Below, in pieces: positions 9,377 to 19,798 of a stretch of DNA of 39,514 nt. The notes under the pieces are model-generated. The model had not been told where the DNA came from. It searched no databases and saw only the letters and a list, made by a program, of their open reading frames with translations. Source of the stretch: Candidatus Omnitrophota bacterium. GTDB taxonomy: Bacteria > Hinthialibacterota > Hinthialibacteria > Hinthialibacterales > Hinthialibacteraceae. The stretch is taken from the NCBI GenBank assembly GCA_003598175.1, contig QZKN01000055.1, positions 1-39,514 on the forward strand, read 5' to 3'. Numbering within the stretch: the stretch's first letter is position 1; every line of letters starts with the position of its first letter. The position numbers and the translations under genes are program-made.

Positions 9377-9484
9377 GAGTATGCATCCTTATAATAATTT
9401 GATACTATGAAAAATACCTCATAACCATGAAAAAGTAAATCTCTGCTTTGCCGATTTCAATTTAAAAGAATATCCGGATTAAAG

Positions 9485-9499
9485 TTTACATTGTGTAAA
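9485..9499. promoter_or_regulatory. Perfect dyad TTTACA-N3-TGTAAA, candidate operator
   Basis: Six-base arms separated by TTG, located 109 bp upstream of the hydrogenase large-subunit start. It could bind a dimeric regulator of the hydrogenase-MCP operon. No regulator is identified, and dyads of this size arise by chance in AT-rich DNA. Confidence 0.35.
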
Positions 9500-9914
9500 G
9501 AAATATTAAACTATGAATATGGAGCAATATACTGAAACAGAGTTTAGTATCATTTTCAACGATGTCAGAACAATCACTCGGAAAATTGGAGACTCGATTG
9601 AAAAGTGTATATTTTGCTATACCATATCAGATAATTTCTCCATCGTGAAGCAGAACCGGAAGAAACCTATTCGGATTTACCGTGAAAACGTTAGGGTGTA
9701 AAGTGTTTTGATGATAGGTCGATCTGATGGATTTGAAATGAGTATGGCGCAGACTTCCGGCTCGCATGAGCAGACCGGAGGTTTGGTCCGTAACCTGTTT
9801 TCATTTTTTGTTGTGACATTACATTGAGGCGATTGAAAACATGAATCCTGTGATTGCCATGAAAACGGCGTCAATCACCTGGTTCCTGGTTGGGTATACT
9901 GGTGTGTATCAACT

Positions 9915-9939
9915 CCGCCCCCGATCATAACGGGGGAGG
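9915..9939 (+). promoter_or_regulatory. Hairpin sequestering the cheA ribosome binding site
   Basis: CCGCCCCCG (9915-9923) pairs with CGGGGGAGG (9931-9939) around a 7-nt loop ATCATAA, with one G-A mismatch. The right arm is the only good Shine-Dalgarno for cheA (spacing 8 to ATG 9948). As drawn, the stem would hide the ribosome binding site and so limit translation of the first gene of the che operon. It has no following T run, so it is not a terminator. Confidence 0.55.
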
Positions 9940-9947
9940 TATTGTGG

Positions 9948-12900
9948 ATGGTCAATGTGACGATAAACCAAAAAATAATGGATCTTTCCGAACTTCTTGC
10001 CGAGGCGGACATATCCGATTTGCAAAAGCTGGCTCGTATCCACACGATCTTCGAAGAAATCGGCCAATGGGCGGTGGATACATCCGATCCATCCACTGAC
10101 GCGGCGTCAAATGAAGCCAGAGAAATGATCGAACGGATTATCTTGAATGAAGTTCCGGATCCGCAAGCAACTTTGGAATCGGTGAGGCAATCGGTTGCGG
10201 CTTTGACGCAGGCGATCGAGGAAAGGCAAGGAATGGGTAGCAACGCATCGTCGCGGGAACCGGGTGCGAAAATGATATCGCCCGCTTCCGATCAGGATGA
10301 CTCGATAAAGGAAAAAATACGGGAAATCGCAAGCCTGCTGCAATCGTTCGATGTATCTAATTTAAGGGAACTGGCCGATTTGCATACGCGATTCGAGGAA
10401 TTGGAGCAATGGGCATCGGCAAAATCCCATGGCCCCATCCTGGATGCGTGCCGAACGATTACCGGTCTCATTGAAAAAATCATTCTTGAAGAGACAGAAG
10501 ATGTTGCATCGACGTTCGCAACCGTGCAACGGATGTTTGGCGTGATTCAACAAAACTACGATACAAATGGCGGACTTTCTCCATTCAAGCAACTCGAATC
10601 ATCTCTATCCGCAGATTCTCAACCACAATTGTTAACTCCGCAAGCGAGAATTGAACAGATTTCAGAAACGTTGGTGCTGTCCGATCTCTCGGATCCCCGC
10701 ATTCTGGCTGATTTGCATACACAATTTGAGGAAATCGGAAGCTGGGCGAAGGAAACAGGAGATCCTAAAGTCGAAGCGGCGGCGAAAGCGATTATGAATC
10801 TGCTTGAAAGCTTGATTCTCGAAGAAGTGTCCGATCGCGCCGCCGTGATTGAAATAATCAATCAATCCGTTTGCCTGTTTCAATCGATCGTGTGTGAAGG
10901 ACGCAGCAGCGCCGAGATCGTTTTTCCAACCGAACTTGCCCTGAAAGAAAAAACTCCCACGGAAACTGTTGGCAAGCCGCAACAAAAAATGTCCGGCAAG
11001 GAAGCGCAGTCATCCATGTCGATACCTCCCGGTATTGATGAATCGTTGTTTGCGGATTTTTTGGTGCGTCAGGCGGGCGCGCTGGAGGAAATCGAAGAGC
11101 ATTTTCTCGCATTGGAAAAAACGCGGGCCCCAAAATATTTAAAACAGATAAAAGGATTGCTGCACACGCTGAAAGGCGAGTCCGGTATGTTGGGATTGAC
11201 GGATGTCGAGCGAGTTTGCCACGCGACGGAAGATATGCTGAATCGGGACAATGCGGTTCAGCTGACCGATATTTTGTTGAATGTGAAGGATTGGTTGGCG
11301 CAAAAATTGGAGGCGTTTTCCGGAAAAGGACCGATTCCACCGAAAGCCGCTCAGATTCTGGCGCAGATTGAAAATGCGGATGTGATCCCGGCGGAAAAAA
11401 AAGATGCGCCCGAAGCGCGGGAGGAAATTCCTTTGGAACTCTCCGACGGTCCCAATCCGTTGGACGGGGATTTGGGATTGCTTGGCGATTTTCTGAGCGA
11501 AGCGCAGGAACATCTTGACGCTTCCAACGAACATCTGCTGACGTTGGAAACGGAGCCACACAATGAGGAAGCGTTGAACGCCGTATTCCGCGCGTTTCAT
11601 ACCATCAAGGGCGTCGCCGGATGTTTGGAATTGAATGAAATCCGCGCTCTTTCCCACGAAGCCGAAAATTTGTTGGACCGGGCAAGAAAAGGAGAACTCG
11701 AACTCGAAGGCGAATCGATTGATATTACGTTCGGCGCGGTGGATGTATTGAAAAACCTGATCGATCAATTGAGCCATTCGCTTACGACCGGCGTTCTGCC
11801 TTCTCCCAATCCATCCGTGCCGGCGTCAATCGCCAAAATCCGAGGAATTATCGAAGGAAAACGTCCCGCAACGGTTTTACCCTCCTTGCCGAGAAATGAG
11901 ATAAAGAAATCTCTCACCGGGAATGAACAACGCCCCTCCTCCGTTACTCAAAAACTACAGGCGGCGAAAGCAGCGGTATTAAAGAATGATTTTCCAATTC
12001 GTTCCGCGCGGGAAACGGATACACAATCAAGGACAGAAACGAGTCCGGATCGTGATTTGGTTTCCACCTTCGCGGAACCGGTTGCGATTCCGTCGGGCCA
12101 GGCGTCCGCCGCGACAGCTTCACGCATCGTGAAAATCAAAGAAATCGTGAAAGTCGACGCGGATCGGTTGGATCGGTTGGTCGAAACGATCGGCGAATTG
12201 GTCATCGCCGTGTCCATGATCAAGCAGGCAGAGGAACAAAAAAGCGGAAAAACGAAGCAGTTCGATCGCCAACTGCGACAGTTGGATAAAATCACGCGAG
12301 AGTTGCAGGGAATGGGAACCTCGCTGCGCATGGTTCCCATTCGTTCCACGTTTCAGAAAATGGCGCGATTGGTGCGCGATCTGGCGAAAAAAATCGACAA
12401 GCCGCTGGAATTCATCATGTCGGGAGAAGACACCGAATTGGACAAAGCGGTGGTTGATAAAATTGGGGATCCGTTGGTTCACATGGTTCGCAATGCCGTT
12501 GATCATGGGATCGAAAAAAATCCGGAAGATCGACGGAAGGCGGGAAAATCCGAAACGGGCCGCGTCGAACTGCGGGCGTTTCATAAAGGGGGAAACATCT
12601 GCATAGAAATCGAAGATGACGGACGCGGTCTGGATCGGGAAGCCATTCTAGCCAAATCGCGCGAGCGGGGTTTGATTCGCGACGGGGAAATTTTAAACGA
12701 TCGTGAAGTGTTCAACCTGATCTTCGAGCCGGGATTTTCAACCGCACAAAAAGTGACGGAAGTGTCGGGACGGGGCGTGGGGATGGATGTGGTGAAGCGC
12801 AATATCGAAGCCTTGCGCGGGCAGGTCGATATCCGTTCCGAAGCGGGGAAAGGCAGCATATTCACGATTCGCCTGCCCCTCACGTTGGCGATCATCGACG

Positions 12901-13352
12901 GCATGATCGTTCGAGTGGGGCGTGAACGATATATCCTGCCCACGTTATCGATTGTACAATCATTGCAACCAACGAAAAAGGATATCTCCACAATTTTACA
13001 TAAAGGGGAGATGCTTTCGATTCATGGCCGTTTGATTCCCGTTTTTCACTTGGCGCGCATGTTCGAACAGGAGGAATCGGAAGCGGATCCGACTCAATCC
13101 CTGATTGTCGTGGTGGAAGACAGTGAAAACTTCGCGGGATTGGTCGTCGATGAGTTGCTGGGACAACAGCAGATCGTGATCAAATCCATCGGCGAGGTAT
13201 TTCGCGACGTGCCGGGAATATCGGGAGGCGCCATTTTGGCGGACGGTCGGGTCGGATTGATTCTGGATGTGGGCGGGTTGGTAAAACTGGCTCATACCCC
13301 CAGCGAAAATATGAAAAGTGGCCATACACAAGTATTTGCCGGTTCAATTTAA
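9948..13352 (+). CDS. cheA: Chemotaxis histidine kinase CheA with triple N-terminal repeat and two Hpt domains
   Basis: Start chosen at ATG 9948 because GGGAGGT ends 7 nt upstream; a TTG at 9942 is too close. About 1134 residues, much longer than the usual 650-750. Residues about 10-95, 122-206 and 235-318 are three related repeats with the pattern S(D/N)L..LA.LHT.FEE(I/L)..WA, of unknown family. Then come Hpt1 (HTLKGESGMLG, H about 406), Hpt2 (HTIKGVAG, H about 551), the dimerisation helix pair (about 725-790, DADRLDRLVETIGELVI), the ATPase domain (N box HMVRNAVDHGIE, G boxes DDGRGLD and GRGVGMD), and a C-terminal CheW-like domain. It autophosphorylates under control of receptors and passes phosphate to CheY and CheB. 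First gene of the plus-strand che operon. Confidence 0.96.
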   Translation: MVNVTINQKIMDLSELLAEADISDLQKLARIHTIFEEIGQWAVDTSDPSTDAASNEAREMIERIILNEVPDPQATLESVRQSVAALTQAIEERQGMGSNASSREPGAKMISPASDQDDSIKEKIREIASLLQSFDVSNLRELADLHTRFEELEQWASAKSHGPILDACRTITGLIEKIILEETEDVASTFATVQRMFGVIQQNYDTNGGLSPFKQLESSLSADSQPQLLTPQARIEQISETLVLSDLSDPRILADLHTQFEEIGSWAKETGDPKVEAAAKAIMNLLESLILEEVSDRAAVIEIINQSVCLFQSIVCEGRSSAEIVFPTELALKEKTPTETVGKPQQKMSGKEAQSSMSIPPGIDESLFADFLVRQAGALEEIEEHFLALEKTRAPKYLKQIKGLLHTLKGESGMLGLTDVERVCHATEDMLNRDNAVQLTDILLNVKDWLAQKLEAFSGKGPIPPKAAQILAQIENADVIPAEKKDAPEAREEIPLELSDGPNPLDGDLGLLGDFLSEAQEHLDASNEHLLTLETEPHNEEALNAVFRAFHTIKGVAGCLELNEIRALSHEAENLLDRARKGELELEGESIDITFGAVDVLKNLIDQLSHSLTTGVLPSPNPSVPASIAKIRGIIEGKRPATVLPSLPRNEIKKSLTGNEQRPSSVTQKLQAAKAAVLKNDFPIRSARETDTQSRTETSPDRDLVSTFAEPVAIPSGQASAATASRIVKIKEIVKVDADRLDRLVETIGELVIAVSMIKQAEEQKSGKTKQFDRQLRQLDKITRELQGMGTSLRMVPIRSTFQKMARLVRDLAKKIDKPLEFIMSGEDTELDKAVVDKIGDPLVHMVRNAVDHGIEKNPEDRRKAGKSETGRVELRAFHKGGNICIEIEDDGRGLDREAILAKSRERGLIRDGEILNDREVFNLIFEPGFSTAQKVTEVSGRGVGMDVVKRNIEALRGQVDIRSEAGKGSIFTIRLPLTLAIIDGMIVRVGRERYILPTLSIVQSLQPTKKDISTILHKGEMLSIHGRLIPVFHLARMFEQEESEADPTQSLIVVVEDSENFAGLVVDELLGQQQIVIKSIGEVFRDVPGISGGAILADGRVGLILDVGGLVKLAHTPSENMKSGHTQVFAGSI

Positions 13353-13385
13353 AATTCCGTTCCACAAGAGAAGGAGCGTATCCTC

Positions 13386-13904
13386 ATGAACAGTGAAACC
13401 ATCTCCTCCCATCGCAATGCGGATTTGGGGTTGGAAGACAAGGCGGGCAAGTATCTTACTTTCAAGATGGGAAAGGAAGAGTACGGCATCGAGATCATGA
13501 AGGTATTCGAAATCATCGGTTTGATGGAAATCACGCCGGTTCCGCGGACGCCGAAGTTTATCCGGGGCGTGATCAATCTTCGCGGAAAAATCATCCCGGT
13601 CGTGGATTTGCGCCTGAAATTCGAGCTTCCACGGCGGGAGGATTCGGAAAGAACCTGTATTATCGTGGTGCAGATTGCCCGCGCGGCGAATTACATGACG
13701 ATGGGGATCATCGTGGACGACGTATGCGAGGTGATTTATATCAGCGCGAATCAGATCGAACCGACGCCCTCGTTCGGCGAAAACGTGAACACCGAGTTTA
13801 TAAAGGGCGTCGGACAAATCAATCAGAATGTGATCATGCTGCTCGATATCGATAAAATTCTAACCGGCGGCGAGGTTGATCTGATCGAAAAAACCGTTAA
13901 TTGA
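13386..13904 (+). CDS. cheW: Chemotaxis coupling protein CheW
   Basis: 172 residues; a two-lobed SH3-like CheW domain from about residue 20 (GKYLTFKMGKEEYGIEIMKV, then VPRTPKFIRGVINLRGKIIP VVDLR) to about 160. It links receptors to CheA at the inner face of the membrane. The Shine-Dalgarno GAAGGAG lies 8-9 nt before the ATG, and the gene follows cheA by 33 nt in the same operon. There is a short unconserved N-terminal extension of about 20 residues and nothing else unusual. Confidence 0.96.
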   Translation: MNSETISSHRNADLGLEDKAGKYLTFKMGKEEYGIEIMKVFEIIGLMEITPVPRTPKFIRGVINLRGKIIPVVDLRLKFELPRREDSERTCIIVVQIARAANYMTMGIIVDDVCEVIYISANQIEPTPSFGENVNTEFIKGVGQINQNVIMLLDIDKILTGGEVDLIEKTVN

Positions 13905-13925
13905 ATCATCGGGAGAACATAAATA

Positions 13926-16127
13926 ATGAGGAAAAGAATCAGTCTGCATATGAGACTCGTCACGACCGGCGTTCTGCTATCGGTCATTCCGATGTTGGTC
14001 GTTGTCGGATACGTTTTTGATGTCAACCGTCGCATGAGCGAGGCGGCGTTGGAAGAATGTTCCGCGCTGGCGCGTACGGATTTCGATCATATTATTCAGG
14101 GCGTCCACGCGATGTGTAAAAGCCACCAGGATGTATTGCAGCAGGCGGTCAATTCGTCCATGAACGTTGCGGAAACGGTCTTCAAGGAAGCGGGAACCGT
14201 CAGTTTCGCGAACGGCGAAATGGCGCAATGGAAAGCAATCAATCAATATACGAAAGAGAGCATCGACATTTCCCTTCCCAAAATGATGGTCGGGAACATG
14301 TGGTTGATGCAAAACCGGGATATGAATATCGCTTCGCCGATTGTTGACGAAGTAAAAAAGCGCGTGAGAGGAACCTGTACCATTTTTCAGCGCATGAATG
14401 CGATGGGCGATATGCTGCGCGTCTGCACCAACGTGCAAAATTTGGACGGAACTCGCGCCGTCGGCACGTACATTCCTAAAATCAATCCGGATGGGAGGGC
14501 CAATCCTGTCCTCGCCGCCGTTTTGAACGGGCGGGGATTCAGCGGACTCGCTTATGTCGTCAATGCCTGGTACATCACTTCGTACAAACCGATCTTCGAT
14601 GCCAGTGGGAAGGTCGTCGGCATTTTATATGTCGGCGTACCGGAGCAGGTATCGACGGAAATCCGGAAAATTCGTATCGGCGAGACGGGGTACGTCTTTG
14701 TGTTGGATTCCAAGGGAACTTATGTAATTTCAAAAGACGGAGAAAATGACAATCGGAGTTTGTGGGAAGCGAAAGATACGGAGGGTGATTATTTTATTCA
14801 GAATTTATGCAAAACCGGCGCGGCCTTGAATCCCGGCGATATCGCGGAGTTGCGGTATCGTTGGCAGGCGGCAAACGACGAAATCGCGCGAAACAAAATA
14901 ACTCGCATCACCTATTTCGAACCGTGGGACTGGATCATCGGCGTCGGCGCCGATGAGGAGGAATTTTTGCGAGCGGAAGTGCGTCTTTCCGAAATCGGCC
15001 GACAGGGAAACGTGATCCTGGCCGTCATCGCTGCCATTGTCATCGTCGGCGCGGTGGTGATCTGGATGCTCACGGCGAGGGGATTGACCCGGAAAATCGG
15101 GATAACGGTCATGCGGCTGGCGGAAACGTCCGATCGCGTCTCCTCCACTTCTCAACAAATCGCGCAAACGAGCCAACAACTGGCCGAAGGCGCGAACCGG
15201 CAGGCTTCCTCACTCGAACAAACCTCAGCTTCGCTTGAGGAGATGTCTTCCATGACCAAACAAAACGCCGACAATGCGAAAAAAGCGAATGAGGTTTCCG
15301 TCGTTTTACGCAGCGAGGCGGAATCGTCCCGCGACGCCATGCTGCGCATGTCGAAAGCGATCGCGCAGATCAAATCCTCGTCCGATGAAACCGCCAACAT
15401 CGTCAAGACCATCGACGATATCGCATTCCAGACCAACCTGTTGGCTTTGAATGCGGCCGTGGAAGCGGCCCGAGCGGGAGAGGCGGGAAAGGGATTCGCG
15501 GTTGTCGCCGAGGAGGTTCGCAATCTGGCTCAACGCAGCGCCGAAGCGGCGAAGAGCACGGCGGCGTTGATCGAAGAATCGCAAAAAAATGCGGAACATG
15601 GTGTGAGCGTCTCGGAAGAAGTCGCGGGAGTGCTCGAAAAAATCGCCCGGGAAATTCAAGAAATGACTCGCCTGATCGGCGAAGTATCCGCTGCCAGCAA
15701 CGAGCAGGCGCAGGGGATCGATCAAATCAATCAAGCGGTGGCGCAGATGGACAAAGTGACCGAATCCAATGCGGCCAACGCCGAAGAATCCGCCAGCGCC
15801 AGCGCCGAACTCTATAACATGGCCGGCAGTCTGAAAGATGCGTTGGATGTGTTGGTTAAGCTGGTCGGCGACCGGAGACCGGATCGGCAATCGCCGGAGT
15901 TCAAACGGGAAGAACGGTTTAACAAAGGATTTCTCCCCGCGGGAGAAAAAATCTCCCGGGATGCGAATGGCGATTCGCGCGTATGGTTTGACGACGAAAA
16001 GCGCGTAAAAACCCCCTTGCTTCCTTCCCACGTTCATGAAAAGAGGCAGGAAGAGACCAAACCGCAGAAGGTTCTGCGACCAAAAGATATCATCCCGTTG
16101 GATGACGACGATTTTGGCGACTTTTGA
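13926..16127 (+). CDS. Methyl-accepting chemotaxis protein with large periplasmic Cache-type sensor
   Basis: 733 residues. TM1 about 10-30 ([20 protein letters not shown]); periplasmic region about 31-360 with two Cache-like lobes (the first around [18 protein letters not shown], the second around [19 protein letters not shown] and [14 protein letters not shown]); TM2 about 361-381. I see no clear HAMP domain: the helix runs almost directly into the methylation region. The signaling tip ([20 protein letters not shown]) is at about 497. The tail beyond residue 660 is long and acidic and ends DDDDFGDF, possibly a docking tail. Cache receptors usually bind small organic ligands such as carboxylates or amino acids. 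It sits between cheW and cheXY, so it is the cluster's own receptor, distinct in architecture from the heme receptor at 5366-6919. Confidence 0.94.
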   Translation: MRKRISLHMRLVTTGVLLSVIPMLVVVGYVFDVNRRMSEAALEECSALARTDFDHIIQGVHAMCKSHQDVLQQAVNSSMNVAETVFKEAGTVSFANGEMAQWKAINQYTKESIDISLPKMMVGNMWLMQNRDMNIASPIVDEVKKRVRGTCTIFQRMNAMGDMLRVCTNVQNLDGTRAVGTYIPKINPDGRANPVLAAVLNGRGFSGLAYVVNAWYITSYKPIFDASGKVVGILYVGVPEQVSTEIRKIRIGETGYVFVLDSKGTYVISKDGENDNRSLWEAKDTEGDYFIQNLCKTGAALNPGDIAELRYRWQAANDEIARNKITRITYFEPWDWIIGVGADEEEFLRAEVRLSEIGRQGNVILAVIAAIVIVGAVVIWMLTARGLTRKIGITVMRLAETSDRVSSTSQQIAQTSQQLAEGANRQASSLEQTSASLEEMSSMTKQNADNAKKANEVSVVLRSEAESSRDAMLRMSKAIAQIKSSSDETANIVKTIDDIAFQTNLLALNAAVEAARAGEAGKGFAVVAEEVRNLAQRSAEAAKSTAALIEESQKNAEHGVSVSEEVAGVLEKIAREIQEMTRLIGEVSAASNEQAQGIDQINQAVAQMDKVTESNAANAEESASASAELYNMAGSLKDALDVLVKLVGDRRPDRQSPEFKREERFNKGFLPAGEKISRDANGDSRVWFDDEKRVKTPLLPSHVHEKRQEETKPQKVLRPKDIIPLDDDDFGDF

Positions 16128-16188
16128 TCATGAAAATCGAATTTTTGTTGACGACCCATTTCTACCCGGTTGGTAGGTGGTATACACT

Positions 16189-17040
16189 GTGAAAAGCGCC
16201 TGTCTTGAAGCGTTCAAGGAAAGCGTCGGCGATTTCTTCGCGACGATGCTGGATTGCGGCATTCGACCGGACGATACGAATCGAATGCGAAAGGATCTGT
16301 CAGTTGATCTGAATTTCGTCGTTCGAATCGAGTTTCACGGGTCCGCCGCAGGTACACTTTTCTTTTTCTTTCCCTATGAAACGGCGGAGGAAATTACGAA
16401 GCGATTCATCGGTATGGAGATTGATGTCGACGATCGAATGATTCGCGATTCGATGGCGGAGATCGCCAATATCGTGGCCGGCGGAGCGAAATCCAGATTG
16501 CAGGGCGAAAACGAGCCGCCGATTGATATGAGCCTTCCACAAATTTTGTCCGGTGATACATTCTTTGACGATTTTCTTACACGAACAGAGTGGTCCGAGA
16601 TTCCGTTTTCCACCGACGCCGGCCATTTTGTTCTTTGCGTGCATATGGAAACCGGTGCAACCGAAAAAGGAGGAATAATGAGAGCCCTGATAGTCGATGA
16701 TTCGGATACCATGCGGCGAATTCTGCGATCCACGCTTCTTCAGGTCGGATTCACTGAATTCGGCGAGGCGGGAGACGGCTTGGAAGCCGTCGTCGAAGCC
16801 GGTAAAAAAAAATACGATTTGATTTTGATGGACTGGAACATGCCGAATATGTCCGGTTTGGATTCCGTGAAAAAAATACGGGCGCAAGGGAAAACCATGC
16901 CCATCATCATGGTCACGACGGAGTCCGAGAAGAGCCGCGTTCTGGAAGCGTTGAAAGCGGGCGCCAATAATTACATCATCAAACCGTTTAAACCGGATTC
17001 CGTGATTGTCAAAGTGCAGGAAACCATCGCAAAAAGTTAA
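16189..17040 (+). CDS. CheX-CheY in-frame fusion (CheY-P phosphatase joined to response regulator)
   Basis: GTG at 16189 is preferred (TAGGTGG 8 nt upstream; protein starts MKSACLEAFKESVG); GTG 16177 is in frame. Residues about 1-155 are a CheX/CheC-type domain with the phosphatase motif ExxN (MAEIANIVAGGAK). Without any stop codon the frame continues into a complete CheY receiver (IVDDSD, phospho-acceptor in LILMDWNMPNMSG, T in VTTESEK, K in NYIIKPF). CheX normally is a separate dimeric protein that dephosphorylates CheY-P. The fusion would tether eraser and messenger. A strong internal Shine-Dalgarno before the CheY Met suggests that free CheY is also made from the same mRNA. Confidence 0.85.
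   Translation: MKSACLEAFKESVGDFFATMLDCGIRPDDTNRMRKDLSVDLNFVVRIEFHGSAAGTLFFFFPYETAEEITKRFIGMEIDVDDRMIRDSMAEIANIVAGGAKSRLQGENEPPIDMSLPQILSGDTFFDDFLTRTEWSEIPFSTDAGHFVLCVHMETGATEKGGIMRALIVDDSDTMRRILRSTLLQVGFTEFGEAGDGLEAVVEAGKKKYDLILMDWNMPNMSGLDSVKKIRAQGKTMPIIMVTTESEKSRVLEALKAGANNYIIKPFKPDSVIVKVQETIAKS
16667..16674 (+). promoter_or_regulatory. Internal ribosome binding site for free CheY inside the cheX-cheY frame
   Basis: AAAAAGGAGGA ends a few bases before ATG 16678, as strong as any ribosome binding site in the window. In frame it encodes Lys-Gly-Gly of the fusion linker. It marks where cheY began before, or still begins besides, the fusion. Confidence 0.7.
16678..17040 (+). CDS. cheY: CheY response regulator, probable internal translation product
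   Basis: 120 residues starting MRALIVDDSD. Acidic pocket D7 and D8, phosphorylation site D52, conserved Thr in VTTE, and Lys in IKPF: a complete single-domain receiver with no output domain. CheA phosphorylates it and it acts on the motor or another target. It shares its frame and stop with the upstream CheX domain. Whether it exists alone, fused, or both cannot be told from sequence, but the internal ribosome binding site favours both. Confidence 0.75.
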   Translation: MRALIVDDSDTMRRILRSTLLQVGFTEFGEAGDGLEAVVEAGKKKYDLILMDWNMPNMSGLDSVKKIRAQGKTMPIIMVTTESEKSRVLEALKAGANNYIIKPFKPDSVIVKVQETIAKS

Positions 17041-17207
17041 GAAAACCGGCGGCGGTGAGACGGTTCCGTATTCGCATCCCTGTAAAAAAAACCGTTTCTC
17101 CTGCTGTCAATCCGAACGAATCAATGCCATATATTTGAGAGAGTAAATTCCACGTGCGCCGGTTGATCGGCATTCGCGCGTGAAAACCGAAGTGTCAGTA
17201 TTTCTGT

Positions 17208-18011
17208 ATGGATATAACCTCGTTTCAACAATTCCAAAAAATTATTTACGACAAGAGCGGTATTGCGCTCGGACCGGGAAAAATCGCGTTGGTTTCCTCG
17301 CGGGTGCGCAAACGGATGCATTTTCTTGGCATCCAGGATCATCGCCTTTACCTGCAACGGGTGATGGAAGACGAAAACGGCGAGGAAATCATTCAACTGC
17401 TGGACGTCATTTCAACCAACGTGACCTATTTTTATCGGCAACCGGATCATTACGATTTTATTAGTCATAAACTGCGACATTGGATGCAAAAGGGGCAGAG
17501 GCGATTTCGCTTCTGGTCGACCGCCTGTGCGACCGGTGAGGAGCCTTATTCCCTGGCGATGAAACTGCTCGACTCGGCCGCCGACGAAACGGTCGATATG
17601 AAGATTTTGGCAACCGACATTTCACTCAGCGTGTTGCAAAAAGGAGTGGAAGGCGTGTATGAAATGGAGAAGCTGAAAACGGTGCCCCCGGAATTTCGCG
17701 AGCGATTTTTTAATCCCTGTCCAACCGGTAAAGAGCCATGCTATCAAATCAAGCCTGCAATCAAGCAGATGGTGTTATTCAAACATCTGAACTTGTCGGC
17801 GCCGCCCTTTCCCATGCGCGGACCCTTCGATGCGATTTTTTGCTGCAACGTGCTCATTTATTTCGATGATTCCGTGCGAAAACGGCTTCTGCACGACATT
17901 AATCGTCTGCTCAGACCTGGCGGGTATCTCTTTATCGGTTATTCGGAAAATATTGTTCGGTTGATCGATGATTTCAAGTCTGTCGAACCGGCGATTTACC
18001 AAAAGATATAG
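17208..18011 (+). CDS. cheR: Chemotaxis methyltransferase CheR
   Basis: 267 residues. N-terminal helical CheR_N domain (about 1-75), then the SAM-dependent methyltransferase fold with WSTACATGEEPYSLAM (about 103-118) and FCCNVLIYFDD (about 211-221), ending LFIGYSENI. It transfers methyl groups to receptor glutamates for adaptation and is opposed by CheB downstream. It lies 167 nt after cheY with no obvious Shine-Dalgarno before ATG 17208, so it may be weakly translated or have its own transcript. No TPR extension is present. Confidence 0.95.
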   Translation: MDITSFQQFQKIIYDKSGIALGPGKIALVSSRVRKRMHFLGIQDHRLYLQRVMEDENGEEIIQLLDVISTNVTYFYRQPDHYDFISHKLRHWMQKGQRRFRFWSTACATGEEPYSLAMKLLDSAADETVDMKILATDISLSVLQKGVEGVYEMEKLKTVPPEFRERFFNPCPTGKEPCYQIKPAIKQMVLFKHLNLSAPPFPMRGPFDAIFCCNVLIYFDDSVRKRLLHDINRLLRPGGYLFIGYSENIVRLIDDFKSVEPAIYQKI

Positions 18012-18070
18012 AATTTTTAAAATGATTTTATGGAACCTGCATACTTGACGTTTTTTGTTGCAGAAGATAA

Positions 18071-19186
<1,116 letters not shown>

Positions 19187-19268
19187 AACAGCGGATGTCG
19201 TTCGATTCCCCTCAAGAGATACGTTATCTCTACGACAGGCGAAACGGAAACGTATGCGGTGATGCCGC

Positions 19269-19318
19269 GAGAGAATGAATCATCACCAATGAAAAAAGTT
19301 TCTCATGATTCATTTCTC
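19269..19318 (+). terminator. Inverted repeat downstream of cheB, probable operon terminator
   Basis: GAGAGAATGAATCAT (19269-19283) pairs with ATGATTCATTTCTC (19305-19318) with one extra base, leaving a 21-nt loop. A pyrimidine-rich tract follows. AT-rich with a large loop, so a weaker terminator than usual. Confidence 0.4.
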
Positions 19319-19798
19319 CTTTTCTTTCTGATGTTTTACTTCAAACATTCATAGCCGACAGCGCCGGTGAAAATTCCGGCGGGAAATTTTCCCTTGACAG
19401 AATTCACTCTCCAGTGCTCCAATGTTGACTGAAAAGGTTCTTTCAATGAGAAATCATTTTTCAGCGGGACGCGCATTTCAAAGTTTGGCGGCTCTGGGTG
19501 CGCGTCCTATTTTTATTTATAAGTTATATGAATTACTCGCCGCCATCGCGGTATGAATTCGTTTTTCTTTCTTTCATACACTACATTTCATTCTCAAAAG
19601 AACAGTTAACCGGTGGACAGATTTCACATGCATATAATATTATATTCTCAAACCATTTGTCAACAGCTTTTCCAGAAAAATTTGAGGAATCAAAAAAACT
19701 AATTTAAGGGCGCAATTGTGTTACAAATAATAACACCGGTCGCAGTATAAATGGAATATCCGAGAGTATATCCTTGCGGATTCACGAAAACCGTATGG

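Larger units (their letters stand above)
9377..9947. other. Divergent intergenic region between hydrogenase-MCP and che operons
   Basis: About 570 bases, AT-rich in its first half. It must contain both divergent promoters, but I find no strong sigma70 pair. A 15-bp dyad at 9485-9499, an imperfect hairpin at 9753-9782 (ACTTCCGG with CCGGAGGT, one G-T pair) followed by a T run near 9806, and a TATACT box at 9895-9900 without a good -35 are the only signals seen. A 62-codon frame at 9513-9701 has no ribosome binding site or recognisable protein features. Confidence 0.6.

Noticed and set aside
9513..9701. 62-codon frame between the hydrogenase and che operons
   Set aside because: No Shine-Dalgarno, no signal or domain pattern, AT-rich composition; open frames of this length are expected by chance.
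9871..9900. sigma70 promoter for cheA around TATACT at 9895
   Set aside because: No acceptable -35 hexamer at 16-18 bases; kept only as a note.
17053..17101. Terminator between cheY and cheR from GAGACGGTT and AACCGTTTCTC
   Set aside because: Arms do not match cleanly (two extra bases) and no T run follows on the plus strand.
19498..19707. 69-codon frame in the cheB-blaI intergenic region
   Set aside because: Aromatic-rich translation of AT-rich DNA, no ribosome binding site, no recognisable fold.
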